Assembly: GCA_030447315.1 (NCBI GenBank)
Contig: JAUJPD010000002.1
Location: 253,526 to 291,655 of the forward strand
Direction of reading: 5' to 3'
From: Actinomycetota bacterium
GTDB taxonomy: Bacteria > Actinomycetota > CADDZG01 > WHSQ01
DNA: 38,130 nucleotides
Shown here: positions 27,399 to 35,438 of the stretch, piece after piece
Numbering within the stretch: position 1 is the first letter of the stretch
How the letters are laid out: the number at the start of each line of letters is the position of its first letter
Position numbers and translations under genes: made by a program
The notes under the pieces: model-generated
Databases searched by the model: none
Seen by the model: only the letters and a program-made list of their open reading frames with translations
Told to the model about the DNA's origin: nothing

Positions 27399-28898
27399 AT
27401 GACCGCGACCGGAGGAGGTTGGACCGCCGAGCCGCGGCCCGCTGCCACCCTTGTCATCTTGCGAGCTACGGGTGCCGCTCCCGAGGTGCTCCTGACCACC
27501 AGGCCGAAGCACCTGCGGTTCATGGGTGGAGCGGCCGTTTTCCCCGGAGGGGCCAGCGACCCATCCGACTCGGACCCGAACTGGCGTGCGCAGTCGGTTC
27601 GAACGCCCGAAGAAGCGGCTGCTCTGGTGGAAGACGACGATGCCGAGCGCGCCCTTGGCTGGTTCGTGTGCGCCCTGCGTGAGAGCTTCGAAGAGGTGGG
27701 CTTCCTCGTGGCGGATGGTCCCGTCGATCGGCTGGTCAGGTCCGACGCGGATGATGCGCCCAGGTTCCTGCGCCGGTGCCGCGAGCTGGGCATCCTCTTG
27801 CGCACCGACCGTCTGGTCCCGGCCGGCCGTTGGGTGACTCCGCTGGGGGCACCCGTACGTTTCGATGCCCGCTTCTTCATCGCGGAGGCCCCGCAGGGAT
27901 GGGTCCCGGCCCCGGATCCGCGCGAGGTGGAGGATTGCTGGTGGAGCACTCCCGCCGAGGCGCTCGCGAAGCTGTCCTCGGGGCTCTTGTCGATGGCCCC
28001 CCCGACCATCGAGATGCTTCAGCGTCTGGATGGTTACGACTCGATCGAAGCGATCAGGGCGTCGTTACAAGAACAGCCTGTGGGGGAGCCCGGCAACATC
28101 ATCTCGATCCGGTTGTCGCCGCTCGTCCACGTGGTCCTCGCGCCGAACCCCGGAGTGATGACCGGGCCGGGGACGAACACATACATCGTGGGTTCCGACC
28201 CCGCCTGTGTGATCGACCCGGCGGTAGACGATGCCGGCTACCTCGACGCGCTATTCGCCGTAGCGGGTGAGATAGGAGAGGTGCTGGTTACCCACAGACA
28301 CTCCGACCACATCGGCGGAGTCGGCGCGGTGGTTCAGCGAACCGGATGCCGAGTGCGTGCCTATGGCGACCTCCCCGCCGGCGGCATCCCGGTTGTCCCT
28401 CTCTCCGACGGCGAGAGAGTCGCGATCGGCGGAGGTTCGATCCTCGCCCTTCACACCCCGGGCCACGCCGGCGATCACCTGTCTTTCCTTCTTGAAGACG
28501 CCGCGTCTCTGTTCTCGGGTGACAACGTGCTCGGTGAAGGAACCTCCGTCATAGCTCCTCCCGATGGAGACATGCGGGCTTATATGGAGACGTTGAAGAG
28601 GTTGAGCCGCCTCGACATCGACCGCATCTACCCGGGGCATTTCCGGCCCCTGGATGGGGGCCGGGCCGTGATCCTTGGGTACCTCGAGCACCGACAGCGG
28701 CGTCGGGAGGCGGTCGTGGAGGCGGTCGGCGACTCGGCCTCCACGATCGGCGAGCTCGTGGAACGCGTCTACGCAGACACTCCCTCTGGTCTTCACCCGG
28801 TCGCGGCGTATCAGGTTCTGGCCATGTTGGAGATGCTGGAGCAAGACGGTGTGGTCGAGCGCGACCAACAACGATGGAAGCTATCTGGCGTTGATTAG
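27399..28898 (+). CDS. NUDIX hydrolase fused to a metallo-beta-lactamase-fold hydrolase
   Basis: 499 residues with two enzymes in one chain. The N-terminal NUDIX part (1-220) has a relaxed box: GGAAVFPGGASDPSDS, then ALRESFEEVGFL with R94-E95 and E98-E99-x-G, the metal-binding REXXEE core. The C-terminal MBL part starts near 230 (PLVHVVLAPNPGVMTGPGTN), with HRHSDH at 299-304 (H-x-H-x-D-H), then LHTPGHAGDHL and YPGHF. The last 60 residues form a winged-helix cap like that of LACTB2-type endoribonuclease/hydrolase proteins. ATG 27399 is chosen because it fits the family; no good Shine-Dalgarno is visible. The SCP2 gene is divergent, 56 bases away. Likely substrates are nucleotide-type or acyl-CoA compounds for the first part; not provable here. 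Confidence 0.88.
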   Translation: MTATGGGWTAEPRPAATLVILRATGAAPEVLLTTRPKHLRFMGGAAVFPGGASDPSDSDPNWRAQSVRTPEEAAALVEDDDAERALGWFVCALRESFEEVGFLVADGPVDRLVRSDADDAPRFLRRCRELGILLRTDRLVPAGRWVTPLGAPVRFDARFFIAEAPQGWVPAPDPREVEDCWWSTPAEALAKLSSGLLSMAPPTIEMLQRLDGYDSIEAIRASLQEQPVGEPGNIISIRLSPLVHVVLAPNPGVMTGPGTNTYIVGSDPACVIDPAVDDAGYLDALFAVAGEIGEVLVTHRHSDHIGGVGAVVQRTGCRVRAYGDLPAGGIPVVPLSDGERVAIGGGSILALHTPGHAGDHLSFLLEDAASLFSGDNVLGEGTSVIAPPDGDMRAYMETLKRLSRLDIDRIYPGHFRPLDGGRAVILGYLEHRQRRREAVVEAVGDSASTIGELVERVYADTPSGLHPVAAYQVLAMLEMLEQDGVVERDQQRWKLSGVD

Positions 28899-28940
28899 AG
28901 TGAGGTAGCGCGACCGCATGGTTGCCGCACCGATAGCCGC

Positions 28941-31076
28941 ATGAGGCGGAGGACGATGCTCCCGACGGATCGCCACACGGTAGCCAAAGGCAGCTGGCGA
29001 TGGGCCGTCCATGTAGCCGAGGCGACCGCGTGGGGAGCGGTGGTGCTGGTCCTGGGGATCCTCCACCTCGCAGACCTGGCGTCCCGAACCTATCGAGCAG
29101 GTCTCGTGCTCGCAGCTCTTCTAGCTCTGTGGCTCGTTGTCTTCTTCAGGGTTCTTCTCGTCAAGGTGGTCGATCGGGCCTGGTTCCCATGGGCCGGCGT
29201 CGGCGTCACGATCGCCTTCGCGTGCGGGTTCTTTGCCTTGCTGCGAGGTGAGGTTGCGGCCATCCAGCTGATCTTCATTCCGGCGATCCTGGCCACGGGA
29301 CTACTCGGAAGCTTCGTGCAGGCGGTGGCGGCTTCCGCGGTCGCAGTGTTGGGGTTCTTGGCGGTCGCGGCCGGCACCGGATCGCTGCCCGGTCTCGTCC
29401 CCGCCGCGATGACGAGTGGGATCTTCATGCTCACCGGGTCGGTTGCGGGGTTGTTGGCGCGCGAGCTTCGAACGCATTACCGGGGCGAGCAGAAAGAGCA
29501 TCAGCTGGCCACGGCCGTCCGCCACCGGCTTCTGGCCGTTCTCGATGCAGTTGAGGAGGCGATCGTCTTTCGAGATCGCTACGGCACCGCCCGGGTGATC
29601 AATCAGAGGGCCGGGGAGCTCTTCGAGATCGAACCAGATCGCTTCCTCGGCGAGCCTGTCGTGGAGTTGCTTCGAACGATCGCGCGGCAATCGGAAGAAC
29701 CCGAAGATTTCATGGAGACCTTCCAGATCCTGCGAGACGAACCCGACGCCGCCATACGGATCACATTGGAGCAGATCATCCCGGCGCGGCGGAAACTGCG
29801 GCTCTACTCTGCGCCTGCTTTCGATGACGACGGCACCCTGGTCGGCCGGATCGACGTCTTCACCGACATCACCGACGCCGCCGCGCGGGCCGACGAGGTG
29901 GAGAGGCTGTACGAGCAATCGCGTCAGGTCGCCGAGAGCTACCAGCGCGCGCTGCTGCCCGACCGTATCCCGAAGCTTCCGCGGATGAGTCTGGTAGCTC
30001 ATTACGTAGCCGCCGCCGGGACCCGTGCGGTGTGCGGAGACTTCTACGATTTCGTGACCCTGCGGGACGGACGGATGGCGATCGTGCTCGGAGACGTTTG
30101 TGGCATAGGTCCCAAAGCGGCCAACGACGCGGCCCTGGCCCGTTACACGCTTAGATCCCTGGCGGCAACGGAGTCGGATCCCGCCGCCCTGTTGCGCTCG
30201 ATCAACGACCTCGTTCACTTGCAGTCGAGCAACGAGCGGTTCGTGCGCATCCTTCTCGGCGTGCTGGACCCCGAGCGCGCGGTGCTCGAATACGCGAATG
30301 CCGGGCACGTTCCTCCCGTGCTGTTCAGATCCTCTCGCGGGGAGGTCGAGTGGCTTGGCGAAGGTGGGCTCCCGCTCGGGGTCGAAGACGGCACCGATTA
30401 CAAGATCGCCCGTATCGAGTTGGAGCCCGGCGATACGCTTGTCTTCTATACCGACGGACTGACCGAGGCTCCGCGCCACGGCAGACCCTTCGGCCAGGGC
30501 AGGTTCACCGACATGGTCGCCGAGTACGGCCTGGGAACCCCTGGTGAGCTGGTGCAGGCGCTGCGACGCAGCGTCGATGCCTGGGTGTCCGATGATCTTC
30601 GCGACGATCTAGCACTCGTGGTGTGTCAGGTGGTTCCGGACGCGATCCTAGAGGAGCCCACGCGCGAGTTGGTCCTTCCCAACGAGCCCATCAGCGTCCC
30701 GGCGATCCGTGCCTTCGTGGGCGGCTTCCTGGCCGACGTGCGGGCTCCGGTAGAGATCTCGGGCGAGATCCTGATCGCGGCGGGAGAGGCAGCGGCCAAC
30801 GCCCATCGCCACGGCAAGAGAGACGAGGGCCGCAGTGAGATCCGCGTCCGTTGCAGCTTCGATCGGTCGTCGGTGTCGATCACGGTGGCCGACGACGGAC
30901 CCGGCTTCGACCGCTCCCGGTTGGCCAGCGCCGGTCTTCCGGACCGTTTCGCGGGGGGCGGGCGCGGCCTTTATCTGATGCGCGAGCTGATGGACGAGGT
31001 CGATGTCGAGTCGTCGAGCGCGGGCACCACGATCACCATGACGTCTCGATTGCGGTCGCCCTCAGAGACCACCTGA
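28941..31076 (+). CDS. Membrane PP2C-type phosphatase (SpoIIE) with PAS and anti-sigma kinase-like ATPase domains
   Basis: 711 residues. Five to six hydrophobic helices lie in residues 20-175. A PAS domain follows (about 195-320, LLAVLDAVEEAIVFRDRYG). The phosphatase domain shows QRALLPDRIPKLPRM, CGDFYDFV, GDVCGIGPKAANDAALARY, ANAGHVPPVL, FYTDGLTEA and DDLRDDLALVV, so the metal-binding aspartates are present; the G-D-V-C-G-I-G form is a variant of the usual G-D-V-x-G-x-G. The C-terminal 130 residues form a HATPase_c_2 domain (EAAANAHRHGKRDEGRSEIRV, DDGPGFD, GGRGLYLMREL). Phosphatase and anti-sigma kinase-type activities in one chain suggest control of an anti-sigma-factor antagonist. The start could also be ATG 28956, which has GGAGG just before it. 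Confidence 0.92.
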   Translation: MRRRTMLPTDRHTVAKGSWRWAVHVAEATAWGAVVLVLGILHLADLASRTYRAGLVLAALLALWLVVFFRVLLVKVVDRAWFPWAGVGVTIAFACGFFALLRGEVAAIQLIFIPAILATGLLGSFVQAVAASAVAVLGFLAVAAGTGSLPGLVPAAMTSGIFMLTGSVAGLLARELRTHYRGEQKEHQLATAVRHRLLAVLDAVEEAIVFRDRYGTARVINQRAGELFEIEPDRFLGEPVVELLRTIARQSEEPEDFMETFQILRDEPDAAIRITLEQIIPARRKLRLYSAPAFDDDGTLVGRIDVFTDITDAAARADEVERLYEQSRQVAESYQRALLPDRIPKLPRMSLVAHYVAAAGTRAVCGDFYDFVTLRDGRMAIVLGDVCGIGPKAANDAALARYTLRSLAATESDPAALLRSINDLVHLQSSNERFVRILLGVLDPERAVLEYANAGHVPPVLFRSSRGEVEWLGEGGLPLGVEDGTDYKIARIELEPGDTLVFYTDGLTEAPRHGRPFGQGRFTDMVAEYGLGTPGELVQALRRSVDAWVSDDLRDDLALVVCQVVPDAILEEPTRELVLPNEPISVPAIRAFVGGFLADVRAPVEISGEILIAAGEAAANAHRHGKRDEGRSEIRVRCSFDRSSVSITVADDGPGFDRSRLASAGLPDRFAGGGRGLYLMRELMDEVDVESSSAGTTITMTSRLRSPSETT

Positions 31077-31086
31077 AGATGGGATA

Positions 31087-31104
31087 CTTGACCTTCCGGT
31101 CAAG
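31087..31104. promoter_or_regulatory. Short perfect hairpin upstream of the thiolase gene
   Basis: CTTGACC and GGTCAAG form a 7-base-pair stem with a TTCC loop, 11 bases after the phosphatase stop and 28 bases before the thiolase start. It lacks a U tract. It may be an operator (inverted repeat), a weak terminator or an RNA element; the sequence alone does not decide. Confidence 0.4.
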
Positions 31105-31131
31105 AAAGTTCGGCAGACAAGGAGCGACCTC

Positions 31132-32304
31132 ATGACCCGCGAAGCAGTGATCGTAGAGGCCGTACGCAGCCCCCTGGGAAAGCGCAACGGCAAGCTCAAG
31201 GACTGGCACCCGGTGGACCTTCTGGCCGCGGTCCTCAACGAGACCATCGATCGATCGGGGATCGAGGCGGCTCTGGTGGACGACGTCATCTGCGGGTGCG
31301 TCTCCCAGGTGGGTGATCAATCCTTGAACGTCGGACGCAACGCGTGGCTGGCGGCTGGGCTTCCGGAAGAGGTTTCCGCCACCACCGTCGATCGTCAGTG
31401 TGGCTCGTCGCAACAAGCCGCCCACTTCGCGGCACAGGGGGTGATCTCGGGTGCCTACGACATCGCGATCGCCTGCGGCGTCGAGAACATGACGCGGGTC
31501 CCCATGGGTTCCAGTGCTTCGACGGCAGGCTTTCCGTTCAGCGAACAGCTGATGGCCCGTTACGAGGGAGGACTCGTGCCGCAGGGGATCTCCGCCGAGA
31601 TGATCGCCGAACGCTGGGAGCTGTCGCGGGGCGAGCTAGACGCATTCAGCATGCGTTCTCACGAGCGAGCCGGCGCGGCGACCAGAGACGGGTCGTTCAA
31701 GAACGAGATCTTCCCGATCAAGGTCCAGACGGATGATGGCCCGCAGCTCTTCGAGGTCGACGAAGGCATCCGCACACCCAACCCCGAGAAGGTGGCCGCT
31801 CTGCCCCCGGCCTTCAAGAGCGATGGAGTCATCACCGCGGGGAACTCGTCTCAGATCACCGACGGAGCCGCCGCGCTCATGATCACGACACCCGAGAAGG
31901 CTGAGCAACTGGGTCTTGCTCCCCGGGCTCGTTTCGTTTCCTTCGCTCTCGCGGGAACGGATCCGGTGACGATGTTGACCGGGCCCATCCCAGCAACCCG
32001 CAAGGCACTGGAGAAAGCGGGCCTGTCGATCGATGACATCGATGTCGTCGAGATCAATGAGGCCTTCGCCAGCGTCGTGCTCGCCTGGAAGAAGGAGCTC
32101 GGGATCGATGACGGGATCTTCGACGAACGCGTGAACGTCCACGGCGGCGCCATCGCGTTGGGCCACCCTCTCGGAGCTTCCGGAGCGCGCCTGATGACGA
32201 CGCTGGTGAACGCGCTGGAGCAACGGGGTGGACGCTACGGGCTCCAGACGATGTGCGAGGGCGGCGGACTGGCCAACGCCACCATCATCGAGCGACTCAC
32301 CTAG
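31132..32304 (+). CDS. Thiolase family acetyl-CoA acyltransferase
   Basis: Claisen-type condensing or cleaving enzyme for 3-ketoacyl-CoA, 390 residues. ATG 31132 has AAGGAG seven bases before it. The nucleophile is C90 in VDRQCGSSQQA. The second active-site motif is NVHGGAIALGHPLGASGARL, with the catalytic His, and the last is CEGGGLANATIIERL at the C-terminus, with the acid-base Cys. The N-terminal EAVIVEAVRSPLGKRNGKL is typical. Members of this group serve fatty acid degradation or acetoacetyl-CoA formation. No beta-oxidation gene lies beside it, so the pathway is open. It runs alone on the plus strand after the SpoIIE-type gene. Confidence 0.93.
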   Translation: MTREAVIVEAVRSPLGKRNGKLKDWHPVDLLAAVLNETIDRSGIEAALVDDVICGCVSQVGDQSLNVGRNAWLAAGLPEEVSATTVDRQCGSSQQAAHFAAQGVISGAYDIAIACGVENMTRVPMGSSASTAGFPFSEQLMARYEGGLVPQGISAEMIAERWELSRGELDAFSMRSHERAGAATRDGSFKNEIFPIKVQTDDGPQLFEVDEGIRTPNPEKVAALPPAFKSDGVITAGNSSQITDGAAALMITTPEKAEQLGLAPRARFVSFALAGTDPVTMLTGPIPATRKALEKAGLSIDDIDVVEINEAFASVVLAWKKELGIDDGIFDERVNVHGGAIALGHPLGASGARLMTTLVNALEQRGGRYGLQTMCEGGGLANATIIERLT

Positions 32305-32320
32305 GCGCCCGGTCGCCGGA

Positions 32321-32644
32321 TCAGACCGGTCGCAGCGGGGGCGGGCTCGGCGCCACGTTCACCAACTCCATCTTCTCGCGGCAGTGCGACGGAGCCCGAT
32401 CGGTGGTCACCGTCTCGATCTTCAGCTCCAGGCCGCACATCCGGCATACGTACATCAAGCTTTCGTCGCTCACGTCTTCGGACTCGACGTCGGGAGGGAC
32501 CTGTCCGGCCGCTGCGAAGTAGCTGTACCCGAGATAGACGATGACCGCGAAGATCATCAGCGCCACGCCGGCGCGCAGGAAGCCGTAGAAGTAGCCGAGG
32601 ACTCCGAGGGCGAGCCCCGCCGCCGTGACGGCGGTCGCCCTCAC
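32321..32644 (-). CDS. Small membrane protein with C-terminal zinc-ribbon-like motif
   Basis: 107 residues. The N-terminal half holds two hydrophobic helices (VTAAGLALGVLGYFYGFL and GVALMIFAVIVYLGYSYFAA). The rest is soluble: an acidic stretch (DVESEDVSDESLMYV), then C-R-M-C-G-L-E-L and, 17 residues on, a H-C pair (SHCREKMEL), which together could bind zinc. The start is GTG at 32644. It is convergent with the thiolase gene, 16 bases apart. I do not recognise a named family. It may be a membrane protein with a redox or metal-sensing tail, but no partner is seen. Confidence 0.65.
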   Translation of the reverse strand: MRATAVTAAGLALGVLGYFYGFLRAGVALMIFAVIVYLGYSYFAAAGQVPPDVESEDVSDESLMYVCRMCGLELKIETVTTDRAPSHCREKMELVNVAPSPPPLRPV

Positions 32645-32718
32645 CCTTGCTCCATAGTGGACCGGCCGGGGTATCCACAGTCCTCTCCACAGGCGTGGAT
32701 AAACAACATCCTTGTCAT

Positions 32719-33030
32719 TTAGCGGCGGAGTGTCACGAAGCGCTCGACGACGTCCAGCAACTCGGTCGCGTGGCGCTCACCATCCCCTGCGGCGATCCCC
32801 TCGCGGACGCAGCCGTTCACGTGGTCCTCTAGAACGCCCATAGCGACCTTGTCCAGAGCGGCGCGCACGGCCGCGATCTGCGTGAGGATGTCGACGCAGT
32901 ACTTCTCGTCCGCGACCATGCGGCCGATGCCCCGGACCTGGCCCTCGATCCGGCTCAGGCGCTTGGCGAGGTCGTCTTTACGGTAGCCATACGACCCCGG
33001 TTGCGCCGGAGCTGCAGCCTCATACCCCAT
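32719..33030 (-). CDS. CsoR/RcnR-family metal-sensitive repressor
   Basis: 103 residues, all-helical DNA-binding repressor. The fold is seen in LAKRLSRIEGQVRGIGRMV, then YCVDILTQIAAVRAALDKVA and LEDHVNGCVREGI. Metal ligands are C45, H70 and C74, the C-H-C set of copper-sensing CsoR. The start ATG at 33030 lies inside the palindrome TACCCC-CAT-GGGGTA, likely its own operator. CsoR usually represses a copper exporter, but none lies beside this gene in the window; the CopC-like gene is 8 kb away. The Cu ligand set is seen; the true metal is an inference. The ribosome site is weak. Confidence 0.9.
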   Translation of the reverse strand: MGYEAAAPAQPGSYGYRKDDLAKRLSRIEGQVRGIGRMVADEKYCVDILTQIAAVRAALDKVAMGVLEDHVNGCVREGIAAGDGERHATELLDVVERFVTLRR

Positions 33031-33037
33031 GGGGGTA
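33023..33037. promoter_or_regulatory. Probable CsoR operator over the csoR start codon
   Basis: The sequence TACCCC-ATG-GGGGTA (plus strand) is a perfect 6-base inverted repeat with a 3-base centre. G-rich tracts flanked by TA are the known pattern of CsoR/RcnR operators. On the minus strand the centre CAT lies next to the ATG start codon of the repressor. If bound, the operator would block transcription initiation or early elongation, a compact autoregulation. Confidence 0.6.
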
Positions 33038-33056
33038 CCTTACCCGAGCCCGGCGG

Positions 33057-33287
33057 CTAGTGCCACTGGGTGGCGACGACGAATGAGGCCGAGATGAGAC
33101 CGAGGCCCAGCCATAGCTGATACCCCTGGGTCCCACCCGGCAGAACCCCGAGGTAATGGCTGATGATGATGAGCACCCCGGCGGCGATCAGCGTGAAGAA
33201 AAGGGCCCCGACCCACGGCGGCGACTCCTTGGGCTTCGGCTTCGGAGGAGGCTGAGCCTTTACGCGTTTGGATCTGCTTTTCGGCAT
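33057..33287 (-). CDS. crgA: Cell division protein CrgA
   Basis: 76 residues, the typical size. The N-terminus is basic and Pro-rich (MPKSRSKRVKAQPPPKPKPK), then two membrane helices (WVGALFFTLIAAGVLIIISHY and LWLGLGLISASFVVATQWH), separated by LGVLPGGTQGYQ. This is the CrgA family of actinobacteria, which helps bring septal proteins to the FtsZ ring. It is divergent from the sortase gene on the plus strand. The start ATG at 33287 fits the family. CrgA is commonly found near sortase, pabA/trpG and serine/threonine kinase genes in actinobacteria, which agrees with the surroundings here. Confidence 0.88.
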   Translation of the reverse strand: MPKSRSKRVKAQPPPKPKPKESPPWVGALFFTLIAAGVLIIISHYLGVLPGGTQGYQLWLGLGLISASFVVATQWH

Positions 33288-33329
33288 CGGGTGCAGATAG
33301 TAGCCGCGTCACCCGATACTTTTCCCAAG

Positions 33330-33971
33330 ATGAGAGCTCTTCGCATATTCGGCAAGCTTCTGATCTCGGTGGGTGTCGGGGTCCTTCTGTTCGTGGGATG
33401 GACCCTGTGGGGAACCGGCCTCTACACCCAGCAACAGCAGGGTGAGCTGCGTCGCGAGTTCGAAAGCCAGCCGTCGGTAGAGGTCGCGGGCAGGAACGAG
33501 GAGCCCCGGCTCGGTCCGGCTTCACCTCCCGGGCCGGGTGCCCCCGTGTTCAATCTCGTGATGCCGTCGATCGGCTTCGACGAGATCGTCGTGGAGGGCG
33601 TCTCAGAGGAGGACCTCAAGAAAGGTCCCGGCCACTACCCTGGGTGCCGAAGCGGCTTCCAGCGTCCCCTGTGCACCGAGTTCAAGGAGGTCTATCCGGG
33701 CCAAGACGGACGGGTCATCGTGTCCGGTCATCGCACGACGTACGGCGCTCCGTTTTTCGACATCGACAAGTTGGAGCCCGGCGACCAGATCATCACGAAG
33801 ACCAAATGGGGAGAGTTCACCTACGAGGTCACCGAGAAACGGATCGTGCCGCCGGACTCGCTGGCGATCGCGATCCAGAGCGACGCCGCGGAGATCGTGT
33901 TGACAACCTGCAACCCCAAGTACTCGGCCGCGCAACGCTTGATCGTCTTCGGAAGACTGGTCACCACATGA
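33330..33971 (+). CDS. Sortase, class E-like
   Basis: 213 residues, a membrane-anchored cysteine transpeptidase. An N-terminal helix (residues 7-31, FGKLLISVGVGVLLFVGWTL) anchors it. The catalytic domain shows VMPSIGFDEIVVEGV, H134 in VSGHRTTYGAPF, C194 in VLTTCNPKYSAAQRL, and R203. The S-G-H-R-T and T-T-C-N-P motifs are the His-Cys-Arg triad of sortases. Two extra cysteines (C106, C115) lie in the loop PGCRSGFQRPLC, probably a disulfide. ATG 33330 is chosen because it immediately precedes the anchor helix. It overlaps the next small gene by ATGA. No substrate with an LPXTG or LAXTG tail is visible nearby. Confidence 0.88.
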   Translation: MRALRIFGKLLISVGVGVLLFVGWTLWGTGLYTQQQQGELRREFESQPSVEVAGRNEEPRLGPASPPGPGAPVFNLVMPSIGFDEIVVEGVSEEDLKKGPGHYPGCRSGFQRPLCTEFKEVYPGQDGRVIVSGHRTTYGAPFFDIDKLEPGDQIITKTKWGEFTYEVTEKRIVPPDSLAIAIQSDAAEIVLTTCNPKYSAAQRLIVFGRLVTT

Positions 33972-34084
33972 AGCGTTCGTGGAAGTCCCGTCTCGGCGAG
34001 CTGTTTCTCTGGTTCCTACTGTCGGTGGCGATCGCGGCCATCATGGTCATGCTGTCGGAACAGATCCTGCCGGCGAACTTCTAG
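33968..34084 (+). CDS. 38-residue single-pass membrane protein coupled to sortase
   Basis: The ATG at 33968 overlaps the sortase stop (ATGA). The frame is MKRSWKSRLGELFLWF then LLSVAIAAIMVMLSEQILP and ANF, ending at 34084 with TAG, which overlaps the stop of the convergent M20 peptidase. A basic start, one membrane helix and a short outer tail are seen. The overlap and the compact stop arrangement favour a real gene, but there is no ribosome site of its own. Its role is unknown; a sortase accessory is possible. Confidence 0.55.
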   Translation: MKRSWKSRLGELFLWFLLSVAIAAIMVMLSEQILPANF

Positions 34085-35391
34085 CTGCAGGCGGAGCGGA
34101 CCACCGCGGTCATAGCTCGCACGGCCCTGGTGAAGTCGTCGAGCTTGATCCTCTCGTCGTGCCCGTGGATCGTGGCGAGTGACTCTCGATCCAGCACGAG
34201 CGGCACCCAGCCGTAGGCGCTCGCTCCGGCGGCCCGGAGGTAGCGGAGATCGGTCATGCCGGCGGTGAGCGAGGGAACGACCACGGGTGCCTCCAGCAGA
34301 TCTCGAGAGACGCCCTCCAGCGTCTCGAAGAGCGGCGAGCGCGCGCTCACGGGCCCGCCGTGGCGAGCGTGCTCCCGAACCTCCACCTCGTAGTTGCGAC
34401 AGGTCTTTTGCAGGCGTGCAACCAGCGCGTCTACGTCGGTGTCCGGAAGCAAGCGACAGTCGAGGGAGGCGGAGGCATAACCGGGAACCACGTTGTGCTT
34501 GTAGCCCGCCTCGATCTTCGTAGGCGTGATCGTGTCGGACAACAATGTCGCGATCGCACCTCTGGCGCGCAACGGCCGCTTCAGTAAGCGGGCGACGCGG
34601 GAGCCTCCTTCCGATGCAAGTGCTTTGAACACCGCGCCTTGAGTACCGGAAGCATCCTCGGCCAGGATGCTGAACTGCTTTCTCATCACGGGATGGACCC
34701 GAGGCGTTCCGAAGCCGGCGACCCTGGTAAGGGCGCGAGCGAGGTTGATGTTCGCCTGACGCTCGGGGGGCAGTGCGCCGTGTCCGGGATCTCCTTGCGC
34801 ATGCAGCTCCAGCCAGAGTGCGGACTTCTCGCCGACCACGATCGGCATCAGGGGGCGGTCCACGATGCCCGAGAGGCCGAAGCCTCCCTCCCCTAGAGCC
34901 TCCGGCGGTGGCCGGTGGTCGGCGAACCCGATCGCGGCGGGAGCGTCACGCAGCACCGCTTCGGCCCCCTCGCGCCCTCCGGCCTCTTCGTCCGCGAAGC
35001 AGGCCATGATGAGCTCCCTCGTCGGCTCGCCACCCGACGCCACGGCCGCGAGAGCAGCCGCGTGCATGACGGTGATCGACTTCATGTCCAAGGCTCCGCG
35101 GCCCCACAGGCAGCCGTCCGAGATCTCGCCGCCGAAGGGGTCTCGGCTCCACTGATCCGGCTCCACCGCCACGACGTCGCTGTGGGAGACCAGCACCAGG
35201 GCGGGGACATCGGTGGGACCGGGAAGGCGCGCCAGGAGGTTGGCGCGTCCCGAGCCGCTCTTGTGGACGTGCGTCTCGGCCCCGGCGTCGGCGAGGAACC
35301 CGCGGAGCAACTCGGCCGCGGGCTCTTCGTTACCCGGAGGATTCGTCGTGTCTATGCGCAAGAGCTCCTGCAAGAGCTCGATCGGTGTCAT
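34081..35391 (-). CDS. M20 family metallopeptidase
   Basis: 436 residues from ATG 35391. The start MTPIELLQELLRIDTTNPPG is the usual N-terminus of the family; a GTG at 35418 would add nine residues and is less likely. Zinc ligands are H70 and D72 (VSHSDVV), D102 (GALDMK), E135/E136 (ADEEAGG) and the C-terminal H in TIHGHDERI. The dimerisation domain is seen around GHGALPPERQANINLAR. This is the deacylase/dipeptidase type (ArgE/DapE/aminoacylase 1 family); the substrate cannot be told. It is convergent with the small membrane gene, and divergent from the epimerase with 47 bases between starts, so these share a promoter region. Confidence 0.9.
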   Translation of the reverse strand: MTPIELLQELLRIDTTNPPGNEEPAAELLRGFLADAGAETHVHKSGSGRANLLARLPGPTDVPALVLVSHSDVVAVEPDQWSRDPFGGEISDGCLWGRGALDMKSITVMHAAALAAVASGGEPTRELIMACFADEEAGGREGAEAVLRDAPAAIGFADHRPPPEALGEGGFGLSGIVDRPLMPIVVGEKSALWLELHAQGDPGHGALPPERQANINLARALTRVAGFGTPRVHPVMRKQFSILAEDASGTQGAVFKALASEGGSRVARLLKRPLRARGAIATLLSDTITPTKIEAGYKHNVVPGYASASLDCRLLPDTDVDALVARLQKTCRNYEVEVREHARHGGPVSARSPLFETLEGVSRDLLEAPVVVPSLTAGMTDLRYLRAAGASAYGWVPLVLDRESLATIHGHDERIKLDDFTRAVRAMTAVVRSACS

Positions 35392-35438
35392 GCTCGCGAC
35401 CTTAGATGGGGCGGACACAGCCGCTACGCTCCGGTGCG

